Shown here: one piece after another, positions 33,831 through 41,646 of the stretch
Numbering within the stretch: the first letter of the stretch is position 1
Layout: every line of letters begins with the position of its first letter
Source: Lichenicola sp964247735
GTDB lineage: Bacteria; Pseudomonadota; Alphaproteobacteria; Acetobacterales; Acetobacteraceae
Reading direction: 5' to 3'
NCBI GenBank assembly: GCA_964247735.1
Contig: CAXTVS010000008.1
Span: 1-64,000 of the forward strand
DNA length: 64,000 nt
Notes under the pieces: generated by a model
The model's input: the letters and a program-made list of their open reading frames with translations, nothing else
What the model was told of the DNA's origin: nothing
The model's database searches: none
Made by a program: the position numbers and the translations under genes

Positions 33831-34456
33831 CCTGGGCGCGGGAGGTGCAGGCGCTGGCGCAGAGCGGCCTCGCCTTCACCCGCGACCCGTACGACGTCGA
33901 GCGCTACCGGGCGCTGACCGCGCTGGCGGCGCGGATGATGGCGGCATCGAGCGGCGGGACGGCGACGGCGGACGCGCTGGGCACGCTGTTCGCGGCCGAG
34001 ACGGGCTATGCCACGCCGAAGGTGGACGTGCGCGGCGCGGTGTTCGACGCCGAAGGGCGGCTGCTGATGGTGCGCGAGCTGGCCGATGGCGGCCGCTGGA
34101 CCCTGCCGGGCGGCTGGGCGGACGTGAACCAGACCGCGTCGGAATGCGCCGTGCGTGAGGTGCTGGAGGAGTCCGGCTACGTGGTGCGGGCGGGAAAGCT
34201 GGCGCTGCTGCACGACCGCGCCCGGCAGGGCCACCATCCGGCCGGGCCGTTCTCGATCTACAAGCTGTTCTTCCTGTGCACGCCGGTCGGGGACGCGCCG
34301 GTGGCCACGGGCCCGAACATCGAGACCACCGGAGCCCGGTTCTGGGCGGAGCACGAGATACCGGCCGAGCTGTCGACCGGACGGGTGCTGCCGCACCAGA
34401 TCAAGCGGCTGTTCGCGCACCACCGGCAGCCGGAGCTGCCGACGGAGTTCGATTGA
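33809..34456 (+). CDS. Nudix hydrolase with N-terminal Nudix_hydro_N domain
   Basis: 215 residues. The N-terminal ~60 residues match the domain that precedes ADP-ribose pyrophosphatase-like Nudix proteins (WAREVQALAQSGLAFT ... DPYDVERY). The Nudix box is at 102-124, but its first Glu is Gln108 (VNQTASE) while REVLEESG is intact, a variant I believe is common in this subgroup. It would hydrolyse a nucleoside diphosphate-X compound such as ADP-ribose. ATG 33809 lies within the end of modC, so it belongs to the mod operon although no role in molybdate metabolism is known. Confidence 0.87.
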   Translation: MDEPDWLTWAREVQALAQSGLAFTRDPYDVERYRALTALAARMMAASSGGTATADALGTLFAAETGYATPKVDVRGAVFDAEGRLLMVRELADGGRWTLPGGWADVNQTASECAVREVLEESGYVVRAGKLALLHDRARQGHHPAGPFSIYKLFFLCTPVGDAPVATGPNIETTGARFWAEHEIPAELSTGRVLPHQIKRLFAHHRQPELPTEFD

Positions 34457-34470
34457 CCGCCTGCCGGTCA
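34454..34470. terminator. Inverted repeat containing both convergent stop codons
   Basis: TGACCG and CGGTCA pair around CCTGC. The left arm contains the Nudix stop TGA, and the right arm the stop of the minus-strand coiled-coil gene. A short bidirectional hairpin; termination is only inferred. Confidence 0.35.
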
Positions 34471-34710
34471 GCCGGCGGGACGGCGCGGCTGACGGACGGG
34501 CGCCGCCGCGACGGCCGCGGCCGAGGGCGTGCCGCGCAGCTCGACCTCGAGCTCGGCGATGCGCCGGCGCACGCTGTCGCGCAGGGCCGGCGCGGTGTGC
34601 GCCTTCATCGTTGCCAGGGTTTCGCGCAGCTCGCGCAGCTGCTTCTGCTTTTCAGCCACGCTGCGTCGGATCGGCTGGTTGTCGGAAAACTGTCCCTGGA
34701 AGGCGCGCAT
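34468..34710 (-). CDS. Small coiled-coil protein of unknown function
   Basis: 80 residues. Residues 16-60 have regular heptad-like Leu/Arg/Glu spacing (QKQLRELRETLATMK ... RRIAELEVEL), predicting a charged coiled coil, followed by an Ala/Pro/Arg tail. GGGAGAG lies about 8 bases before ATG 34710. It is convergent with the Nudix gene and stands alone. Possibly a nucleoid- or envelope-associated small protein; not recognised. Confidence 0.65.
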   Translation of the reverse strand: MRAFQGQFSDNQPIRRSVAEKQKQLRELRETLATMKAHTAPALRDSVRRRIAELEVELRGTPSAAAVAAAPVRQPRRPAG

Positions 34711-34924
34711 CGGTTCTCTCCCTCTTGATCCTTAAGGCGGAGCGTGGCGTCCGTCTCGGAACGGGCCTTGTTGCCGGCCCGTGACCGCATTGTATGGCAC
34801 CGGCTCCGGAGAGGGCCAAGCCTTTGGACGGGCAAATCCCGACGGGTGCGGCCCTGGCGAGATCGGCCGGGGCTGGATAGAACCGGTGCATGCGTCCGGC
34901 TCATGATGGCTCGGCCGACGCGGC

Positions 34925-35575
34925 ATGGGGATGGGGCAGCGTTTGAGTCACCAGACGATCCTGCACCGGACGCTGCGGCCGCTGGTGGGCCGGCTGGTCC
35001 GGATGCCGATCAGCCCGGACGGCCTGACCGGGCTCCGGCTCCTGACCGGTCTGTGCGCCGCGTCCTGCTTCGCCTGCGGCACCGGATGCCTGTCGGCCGG
35101 CGCCGGGCTGTTCCTGTTGTCGATGCTGCTGGACCGCGCGGACGGGGAACTGGCCCGGCAGAGCGGACGGTTCAGCCGCTTCGGCGGCCGCTTCGACCTG
35201 CTGACCGACTGCGCGTCCACCATGGCCGCGTTCATCGGCCTCGGCGTCGGGCTGGCGCCCGGCTGGAGGACGCCCGGGATCGGCTATGCCCTGGGCCTGC
35301 TGGCCGCGGCCTCGACTGCGTTCATCTTTCTCCGGCTGAACATGCCGAGGACGGGTGTCGGCGCAGGCGGAGGACGGCCGCTGCCGTGCCGCCCGTTCGA
35401 TCCGGACGATGCGATGCTGCTGGTGCCGTTGGCGATCTGGTGCGGCGGCGGCTCGTGGATCCTGCTGGCGAGCGGCGTCCTCACCCCGATCGCGGCGCTG
35501 CTGGTGGCTGCCACGGAGCTGGCGGCCCGCAGGCGTGCGCTCCGGCTGGCCAGCACCGAGCAGGCGGCCTGGTAG
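34925..35575 (+). CDS. CDP-alcohol phosphatidyltransferase family membrane protein
   Basis: 216 residues with several hydrophobic segments. The family motif D(x2)DG(x2)AR(x8)G(x3)D(x3)D is complete: Asp70, Asp73-Gly74, Ala77-Arg78, Gly87, Asp91 and Asp95. It transfers a phosphoalcohol group between CDP-alcohol and an acceptor alcohol at the inner membrane, as in phospholipid or inositol-phosphate synthesis. The acceptor is unknown, and it is not a recognisable PgsA or PssA. ATG 34925 or 34931 are both possible. It stands alone, convergent with hisC. Confidence 0.88.
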   Translation: MGMGQRLSHQTILHRTLRPLVGRLVRMPISPDGLTGLRLLTGLCAASCFACGTGCLSAGAGLFLLSMLLDRADGELARQSGRFSRFGGRFDLLTDCASTMAAFIGLGVGLAPGWRTPGIGYALGLLAAASTAFIFLRLNMPRTGVGAGGGRPLPCRPFDPDDAMLLVPLAIWCGGGSWILLASGVLTPIAALLVAATELAARRRALRLASTEQAAW

Positions 35576-35608
35576 ACGGCTGCGGGACGGATGGGCCCCG
35601 GAGCCGTC
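35575..35608. terminator. Inverted repeat between convergent genes
   Basis: GACGGCT (35575-35581) and AGCCGTC (35602-35608) are perfect complements around a 20-base loop, spanning the gap between the phosphatidyltransferase and hisC stops. Possible bidirectional terminator; no T-run. Confidence 0.35.
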
Positions 35609-36677
35609 AGGCAGCCCGGGTGGCGAGGATGTTGGACAGGGCGTCGAGCAGGACGGCGCACTCGGCATCGGTGCCGACCGTGATCCGCAGGTGGTCGGCG
35701 ATGCGGGGCGCGTTGAAGTGGCGCACCAGCACGCCGGCCTCGCGCAGCGCGGCCTGCAACGCGGCACCGCCGTGCCGGGCGTGGCGCGCGAACACGAAGT
35801 TGGCGGAGGACGGCAGCACGGAGAAGCCCAGCCGCTCGAGGCCTGCCGTGAGGTGCTCGCGGCTCCGCATGATCCGGGCCCGCGTGGCCTCGAACCAGGC
35901 CTCGTCCGCGATCGCGGCGACCGCGCCGGCCTCGGCCAGCCGGTCCAGGGGATAGGAGTTGAAGCTGTCCTTGATCCGCACCAGGGCCTCGATCAGCGAC
36001 GGGTCGCCGAACGCGGCACCCACACGCAGCCCGGCCAGGGCCCTGGACTTGGACAGGGTGTGCACCACCAGCAGGTTGGGATGGCGGTCGATCAGCCGCA
36101 CGGCGGAGGACGCGCCGAAGTCCACGTAGGCCTCGTCCACCAGCACCGGTTGGTCGGGATGGTCGGCGAGCAGGGTCTCGATCGCGGCCAGGGGCAGGGC
36201 GATGCCGGTGGGTGCGTTCGGGTTGGCGACGATGATCGCGCCGCAGGGGCGCCGGTAATCCTCGACCCGGACGGCGAGGCCGCCGTCCAGCGGCACGGTC
36301 TCGAAGGCGACCTCGTAGAGCCGGCAGTACACCGGGTAGAAGCTGTAGGTGACGTCGGGGAACAGCAGCGGCGCGTCCTGCCGGAGCAGGCCCTGGAAGG
36401 CGTGCGCCAGCACCTCGTCCGAACCGTTGCCGACGAACACCTGCGCCCGTTCGATCCCGTGGTGCCGCGCCAGCGCGTCACGCAGCGTCGCACTGGTCGG
36501 GTCCGGATACAGCCGCAGCGTGTCGCCGGTGGCAGCGCGGATGGCGTCGAGCGCCCGCGGGCTGGGCCCATACGGACACTCGTTGGTGTTGAGCTTGACC
36601 AGTCCCGCACGGCGCGGCTGCTCGCCCGGCACGTAGGGCACCAGGCCGTGGACGCGGTCACTCCAGAAGCGGCTCAT
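35607..36677 (-). CDS. hisC: Histidinol-phosphate aminotransferase HisC
   Basis: 356 residues. A class II PLP aminotransferase with the HisC hallmarks: LNTNECPYGPSP near the N-terminus, GNGSDE, ANPNAPTG, VDEAYVDF and the PLP lysine in HTLSKSRALAGLRVG. It converts imidazole-acetol phosphate and glutamate to histidinol phosphate. It may also act on aromatic amino acids, as many bacteria carry two HisC copies. ATG 36677 gives the MSRFWSDRVHGLVPYVPGEQP start common in alphaproteobacteria. No other his gene is adjacent. Confidence 0.94.
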   Translation of the reverse strand: MSRFWSDRVHGLVPYVPGEQPRRAGLVKLNTNECPYGPSPRALDAIRAATGDTLRLYPDPTSATLRDALARHHGIERAQVFVGNGSDEVLAHAFQGLLRQDAPLLFPDVTYSFYPVYCRLYEVAFETVPLDGGLAVRVEDYRRPCGAIIVANPNAPTGIALPLAAIETLLADHPDQPVLVDEAYVDFGASSAVRLIDRHPNLLVVHTLSKSRALAGLRVGAAFGDPSLIEALVRIKDSFNSYPLDRLAEAGAVAAIADEAWFEATRARIMRSREHLTAGLERLGFSVLPSSANFVFARHARHGGAALQAALREAGVLVRHFNAPRIADHLRITVGTDAECAVLLDALSNILATRAA

Positions 36678-36810
36678 GAAACGGACACCGGACGGTTGGC
36701 TTGGGCGGGAGCCCAAAGATATAGGGCCGCCGCCGCACGGTGTCGCGAGGGGTGGAACGGTTTGCCGGCGTGGGACGTGAAGGGGACACCCAGACAGGAG
36801 TCTCCCGCCC

Positions 36811-37386
36811 ATGCTGCAGAACATCCCCGCGGGCGCCGGACGTGCGCTCCACAACGTGCGCAGTGGTGCTGCCAAGCTGGTATCGGCCGATCCCGCGTTC
36901 GCGGCGGTGCCGGACGTGATCCAGCTGAGCTCGCCCGCCTTCGCTCAGGGAGGGCCCATCCCGGCCGAGTACACCGAGGACGGCGCCAAGCTGTCGCCGC
37001 CGCTGGAATGGATCGGGGTGCCGCCGGAAGCGGAGTCCCTGGTGCTGCTGATCGAGGACCAGGACAGCCCGACCCCGCGTCCGCTGGTGCATGCGATCCT
37101 GGCCGGGCTGGCGGCGGTGGATGGCGGCCTCGCCGCCGGCGCGCTGCCGAGCCCGAAGCACGAGGGCGAGCCGCTCGACATGGGGCGCAACTCGTTCATG
37201 CAGCGCACCTACCTGCCGCCCGACCCGCCGCGCGGGCACGGGCCGCATGCCTACGCGTTCCAGCTGTTCGCGCTGGACACCGTGCCGGAGTTCGACAGCG
37301 TTCCGGGCCGCAGCGCCCTGGTGGCGGCGCTGAAGGGGCACGTGATCGCGCGCGGGACGCTGGTCGGGACCTACGAGCGGACATAG
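36811..37386 (+). CDS. YbhB/YbcL-type PEBP-family protein
   Basis: 191 residues. Phosphatidylethanolamine-binding-protein fold: the anion-pocket motif DQDSP (83-87, usual DPDAP) and GPHAYAFQLFAL (usual GxHRY). An extension of ~35 residues precedes the core with no clear signal peptide. Bacterial members are often annotated Raf kinase inhibitor-like; their role is unknown. Divergent from hisC by 133 bases and convergent with the sedolisin gene. Confidence 0.88.
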   Translation: MLQNIPAGAGRALHNVRSGAAKLVSADPAFAAVPDVIQLSSPAFAQGGPIPAEYTEDGAKLSPPLEWIGVPPEAESLVLLIEDQDSPTPRPLVHAILAGLAAVDGGLAAGALPSPKHEGEPLDMGRNSFMQRTYLPPDPPRGHGPHAYAFQLFALDTVPEFDSVPGRSALVAALKGHVIARGTLVGTYERT

Positions 37387-37391
37387 GCCGA

Positions 37392-37430
37392 CGGGAGAAG
37401 GCCGGGGCGGGAGCCCTAGCCATTCTCCCG
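37392..37430. terminator. Inverted repeat between the PEBP and sedolisin genes
   Basis: CGGGAGAA (37392-37399) and TTCTCCCG (37423-37430) are a perfect 8-bp pair around a GC-rich loop, in the 58-base gap between two convergent stops. Probable bidirectional terminator. Confidence 0.42.
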
Positions 37431-37444
37431 CCGCCGTGCCGTCC

Positions 37445-39325
37445 TCAGCGGATCAGCTTGACCGCAGCAAGGCCGATCGCCAGGCGGGTGGCGTCGAGCG
37501 CGCCGTTGCCGACCGCGTTCTCGTAGCCCGCCGCCGCCTGGTAGCCCCAGTTGTCGCCGGCCTTGATGTCGGTCGAGATCAGCGAGCCCAGCGCGTACAG
37601 AAGGGGGTTGAGCTGGCCGGTGCGGCCGCCCAGGCCCTGCACGAACAAGGCGTTGACGCCGTTCAGCTGCGGGGCGACGAAGCTGGTGCCACCGTAGAAG
37701 TTCTGGACCGCGCCCTCCTCGATGTACTGGTAACCGGACTCCGGGTCGGCATTGGTCGCAAGGTCGGGCGAGTTGCGCCCGGCGAAGCCGGCCGGCAGCA
37801 CGTACTGCAGCACCGGGCCGGCGCCGTTGTCCTGCGTCAGGGTCTGGCCCGGCTTGGTCAGGGTGATACCCTTCACGCCGTCCTGGTAGTACGGCTTGCC
37901 GAAGTAGGAGCTGACGCCGCCGCCGTCGCCGGTGGAGAACACCGCCGACACCGGCAGGTCCGCGGCATGGCCCTGGGCCGCCGCCTCGCTGGAGATGTAG
38001 TCCCAGCCCCATGCCTGCTGCTGCGCCACCGACAGCAGCACGCCGTCGGTCAGGGTGAAGGAGAACGGCAGGGTGGTGCCGCCGGCGGCGGTCACCAGCG
38101 GGTCGCTGGATGGGTGGTCCACGGCGTAGGGCGCGTTGCAGACCGGGTTGCTGGCGCTGGGCGTGCCGTAGGCGGGGCAGCCCTCCACGGTGTCGAACGA
38201 ACCGGAGTCGCCGGACGCGATGAACACCGACTGGCCCTGCAGCGCCATCTCGAGGAAGGCGTCGTGGAACGCGTCGAGCAGGAAGGTCTGGCTGCTGGTG
38301 GGGGAGGCGATGTCGGTGAAGAAGTCGAGCTCGGGCTGGCCCCAGGAGGACGACACGGTGTCGGCGATGTTGTCCGACGCGGCGGCCTCGAAGGCGTCGA
38401 TGAAGTTGGCGTTGGTGTTGTTGGGCGAGATGTAGACCCGCTCGTCGGCGCCGGGCGCGATCGCGCCCGACTCCTCGACGTCGATGTCGGTCTCGCCCTC
38501 GCCCAATGCATCGCTCGGCGCGATGGTGGTGCCGCCGTCGACGTCCACGGTGGTGATCCGCGTCTGCGACACGTCCAGCCCGATCTGGCGCCAGAACTGG
38601 TAGGCGTCGGACGGCTTGAAGTTGGCCAGCGTCACGATGCCGACCGTGGTGCCGCGGCCGTTGACGCCGAGTGCGTAGATCGGGTCGACGTCGTAGAACT
38701 TCTCGAAGTCGGCCGGGAGGTAGTTGCCCGGGGTGCCGCCGGTCAGCGTAGCCGAGCCGACCGCCTTCGGCGTCGTGCTGTGGCCGAACGCCGCGACCGC
38801 GCGCTGCGAATGCGGATGGGTGAAGGTGTTCAGGCCGCCGATGCCGCGAACCAGGCCGCGCAGCGAGCGCGGCAGGGTCGGCGCCCGGTCCGGCACGATG
38901 CCGCTGTGCCCGTTCAGGGTGACGTGGTGCAGCTTCACGCTCATCGCCGCCTCGGCGGTGCCGGCGCTGCTGAGCACCTCGATCGCGAGGTGGTTGGGGA
39001 ACACGTAGTCGATGGTGTAGCCGAGCTGCACCAGCGCCGCCTCGACCTGGGCGACCTGCGCGTCGCTGGGCGCATACCGGCTGACGAACTGCTGCACCGA
39101 CAGGAACTTATGGTAGCCGGCACCGGAGGTCTGCAGCGCCTGCGCCGCCGCCTCGGCGGCTTGCGGGTTCTGGATCGGCAGGTAGACGGTCTGGGCGAGG
39201 ATGTCGCCGACCGACACGGCGCCGGTGGTCGCCGCCCGGCTCCCGGTCGCGCCGGCGGCGAGTCCTGCCAGGATTGAGGCGACGGACAAGGAAAGCCGCT
39301 GTTTGAGGCTGTGGTGCATCTTCAT
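37445..39325 (-). CDS. Secreted sedolisin (S53, kumamolisin-type) acid protease with pro-domain
   Basis: 626 residues. A signal peptide (about 1-31, ending SRAATT) and a ~170-residue activation domain precede the catalytic domain. The Ser-Glu-Asp residues of sedolisins are present: Glu278 and Asp282 (EGETDID), oxyanion Asp373 (SGDSG) and Ser548 (GGTSFVAP). The C-terminal Ca-site region (DIKAGDNWGYQAA) is intact. Such enzymes digest protein at acidic pH outside the cell, fitting an acid-tolerant host. ATG 39325 gives a normal signal peptide; an upstream frame extension of 28 codons is possible. Confidence 0.93.
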   Translation of the reverse strand: MKMHHSLKQRLSLSVASILAGLAAGATGSRAATTGAVSVGDILAQTVYLPIQNPQAAEAAAQALQTSGAGYHKFLSVQQFVSRYAPSDAQVAQVEAALVQLGYTIDYVFPNHLAIEVLSSAGTAEAAMSVKLHHVTLNGHSGIVPDRAPTLPRSLRGLVRGIGGLNTFTHPHSQRAVAAFGHSTTPKAVGSATLTGGTPGNYLPADFEKFYDVDPIYALGVNGRGTTVGIVTLANFKPSDAYQFWRQIGLDVSQTRITTVDVDGGTTIAPSDALGEGETDIDVEESGAIAPGADERVYISPNNTNANFIDAFEAAASDNIADTVSSSWGQPELDFFTDIASPTSSQTFLLDAFHDAFLEMALQGQSVFIASGDSGSFDTVEGCPAYGTPSASNPVCNAPYAVDHPSSDPLVTAAGGTTLPFSFTLTDGVLLSVAQQQAWGWDYISSEAAAQGHAADLPVSAVFSTGDGGGVSSYFGKPYYQDGVKGITLTKPGQTLTQDNGAGPVLQYVLPAGFAGRNSPDLATNADPESGYQYIEEGAVQNFYGGTSFVAPQLNGVNALFVQGLGGRTGQLNPLLYALGSLISTDIKAGDNWGYQAAAGYENAVGNGALDATRLAIGLAAVKLIR

Positions 39326-39439
39326 CCCGTTCCCATCCGGTGCGACGAGGCGCGCCCGCTGTGACAAAGTGTGGTCAGGTGAGACGGATGCGGTCAAGCG
39401 GCAAAGCACGAGGGGCGACGGAGCGCGCCGCCGCGCCGC

Positions 39440-39883
39440 TTAGAAGATGCAGACCAGGGTCAGGCCGCCGATCATCAGCGCCCCGCCGACGATGCGCCAC
39501 AGCGTCGCCGGGTGGCGCTCGAAGCCGACGATGCCGAAATGGTCGAGCAGGATGGCCGAGACCAGGGTCGCCGTCACCACGATGCCGTTGAAGCTGGCGG
39601 CGCCCAGCCGGCCTGCGAACAGGATCGTGGCGATGATCGGCACCACCGCGATCACGGTGCCGAGCCAGGCCCACCAGGGCGTGTGGGCGAAGCCGGACGC
39701 GGTCGGGAACGGTTCGCGGCTGAGCAGCAGCCCGAGGCCGGCGGCACTCCCGGAGATGGCGCACACGAACAGCGTGCACCACCAGGGACGGCCGAGGGCG
39801 CGCATGAGGGTGGCGTTGGTGCCGGAATGGACCGCGTTGAGCAGGCCGACGAAGGCCACGAAGGCGTAGGCGAGGAACTGCAT
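39440..39883 (-). CDS. DMT-superfamily small membrane protein, YdcZ/DUF606 type
   Basis: 147 residues with five hydrophobic helices over nearly the whole length. The N-terminal NAVHSGTNATLMRALGRPWW and the ending GGLTLVCIF match the YdcZ-like half-size DMT transporters. Family members are putative exporters, often in pairs; here only one copy is seen. ATG 39883 follows the YetF gene by 31 bases on the same strand. Confidence 0.82.
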   Translation of the reverse strand: MQFLAYAFVAFVGLLNAVHSGTNATLMRALGRPWWCTLFVCAISGSAAGLGLLLSREPFPTASGFAHTPWWAWLGTVIAVVPIIATILFAGRLGAASFNGIVVTATLVSAILLDHFGIVGFERHPATLWRIVGGALMIGGLTLVCIF

Positions 39884-39914
39884 GCCGTCTGCCCCGCTTC
39901 CGGCTCCGCGACGC

Positions 39915-40355
39915 CTACTCCTGGACGATGATGGAGATCCTGCCGTCGCGCTCGGCGATCGCATAGCGTACCTGGGCGATCTCGTGCAGCCCGCGCTGGC
40001 GCACCGCGTACATGATGTCCGATTGCTGGATGTTCAGCTGGCGCATCCGCTTGTCCTGGAACTGGCCGTCCTCGAACACGATCACCGGCGTGCCGTCGAC
40101 GATGCGGCCGAACCAGGCCGAATGCACCTTCAGCCAGGCCACCAGCCGGTGCATCAGGCCGAAGGTGATCACCACGCTGACGCCGGCGGTGATCGAGTGC
40201 TCGTCGCTGAGCACGCCGGTGAGCGTCGTGCCGGCGACCAGGAACAGCACCACGAGGTCGAGCGGCGCCAACTGGCTGGAGGTGCGCCGGCCCAGGAAGC
40301 GCAGCGCGAATAGCAGGATCCAGTAGGCCGCCGCGGCGCGCAGGACCACGTTCAT
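39915..40355 (-). CDS. YetF/DUF421-family membrane protein
   Basis: 146 residues. Two to three N-terminal membrane helices (residues 7-75) are followed by the conserved cytoplasmic DUF421 part: DGTPVIVFEDGQF, MRQLNIQQSDI and VRYAIAERDGRISII. Function unknown in the family; linked to stress and spore proteins in Bacillus. The gene upstream (37-base gap) is a membrane-anchored protein that probably forms an operon with it. Confidence 0.87.
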   Translation of the reverse strand: MNVVLRAAAAYWILLFALRFLGRRTSSQLAPLDLVVLFLVAGTTLTGVLSDEHSITAGVSVVITFGLMHRLVAWLKVHSAWFGRIVDGTPVIVFEDGQFQDKRMRQLNIQQSDIMYAVRQRGLHEIAQVRYAIAERDGRISIIVQE

Positions 40356-40392
40356 GGGCGGTGCTCCCCGGCCCGGATGCGGGTCGGCCGGC

Positions 40393-40947
40393 TCACGGCA
40401 GCACGACCTGGGTCCAGCTTGCCCGGTGGCGACGGTCGGGCTGGTCCGCGCTCGCGTCGGCGCCGGTCCAGGCCTGGAGGCGGACGATGCCCGCCGAGGC
40501 GGGCATGGCGTCGAGCCTGATCTTCGCGTCGGCCTGCCGTGGGGCCACGGTGAATCGCAGCACCAGCCCCCTGCTTCCCACCATCGTCGACTCCGTGTCC
40601 GGCACGGTCCGGCCGAGTCCCAGCGGCTCCGCCAGCTCGCCGGACACGAACACGCTCACCGGCTTCGGGGCATCGTCGGGATTGGACATGCGCAGCGTGA
40701 CCTGGGTCGGCGTGCCTTCCCGGGCGGCCGGCTCGTAGTCCACGCGCAGCGAGCCGTCCGGAGCGCTGGCGGTGCGGTGGCTGAACGGGCCACGGCCGAG
40801 CAGGCCGGACAGGCAGACCAGCAGGAACAGGACCATCACCACCAGGCCGACGTTCTGGGCGATGTTCCAGCGACGCTCGAACTCCTGGTCGTAGCCGACC
40901 TCCAGGTCGTCGTTGACCCGGTCGGCTCCACGTACCGGTTCTGCCAT
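40393..40947 (-). CDS. Membrane-anchored protein with beta-rich extracytoplasmic domain
   Basis: 184 residues. A single hydrophobic helix (about 33-52, VGLVVMVLFLLVCLSGLLG) follows a short charged N-terminus. The rest is beta-rich with Ig-like appearance, starting SAPDGSLRVDYEPAAREGTPTQ. Precedes yetF by 37 bases, so the two are probably cotranscribed. Function unknown. Confidence 0.7.
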   Translation of the reverse strand: MAEPVRGADRVNDDLEVGYDQEFERRWNIAQNVGLVVMVLFLLVCLSGLLGRGPFSHRTASAPDGSLRVDYEPAAREGTPTQVTLRMSNPDDAPKPVSVFVSGELAEPLGLGRTVPDTESTMVGSRGLVLRFTVAPRQADAKIRLDAMPASAGIVRLQAWTGADASADQPDRRHRASWTQVVLP

Positions 40948-41027
40948 GCGATCTCCCCGGCCGAGTGGCCGGTCGATCAACAGCGGCGGGAGTTGCGAGT
41001 TGCGCGAGCAGGATCGGTCCCGCCCGA

Positions 41028-41573
41028 TCAGGCCCGCGCACGCTCCGGCAGCAGATCGTGCATCCGCCGGGCCAGGCCGTTGCCGCCGTGGCGCTCGGCC
41101 AGGAACAGCGCGGTCGTGCCCTCGCCGTCGCGGTGGGTGGGGTCCGCGCCGCGCTCGAGCAGGAAATGCGCCATCGCCTCGCGCCCGAACATGACCGCGA
41201 ACATCAGCGGCGTCCGTCCGACGTGGTTGGGCCGGTCGATCGCAGCACCGGCATCCAGCAGCAGTTGGGCGACGGCGATGTCGCCCTTGAAGGCGACGCC
41301 GCACAGCGCGGTGCTGCCCTTGGCGTCGGCGAGGTCGGGCAGGGCGCCGCGCCGCAGCAGCAGGGCGGTGGCGGCGGCATGGCCGTTGTAGGCGGCGAGC
41401 ATCAGCGGGGTGTAGCCGCGCGCGTCGGCCCGGTTCGGATCGGCGCCGGCATCGAGGAACTGCTCGAGCAGGTCGTCCTGGCCCTCGCGGGCGGCGTCGA
41501 ACCAGAGCGACTCGATCTGCTCGTGGGTAAAGCCCGGCCCGGGCGCCGGGGTCCCGTCGTGCGGATCGGTCAT
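41028..41573 (-). CDS. Ankyrin-repeat protein
   Basis: 181 residues. About four to five ankyrin repeats of 33 residues fill the protein, seen as LEQFLDAGADPNRADARG, TPLMLAAYNGH, LLLRRGALPDLAD, LLLDAGAAIDRPNHVGRTPLM and FLLERGADPTHRDGEGTTALF. No signal or membrane segment. Ankyrin proteins mediate protein contacts; the partner is unknown. An upstream ATG 41591 would add six residues. Downstream of treY by 73 bases on the same strand. Confidence 0.88.
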   Translation of the reverse strand: MTDPHDGTPAPGPGFTHEQIESLWFDAAREGQDDLLEQFLDAGADPNRADARGYTPLMLAAYNGHAAATALLLRRGALPDLADAKGSTALCGVAFKGDIAVAQLLLDAGAAIDRPNHVGRTPLMFAVMFGREAMAHFLLERGADPTHRDGEGTTALFLAERHGGNGLARRMHDLLPERARA

Positions 41574-41646
41574 GGGCCGCCTCCATGGCAATGGCGGCAG
41601 GATAGGCGCGCGGCGCGGCGCTTGTCATCCGCCGGCCGCGCCCGCT

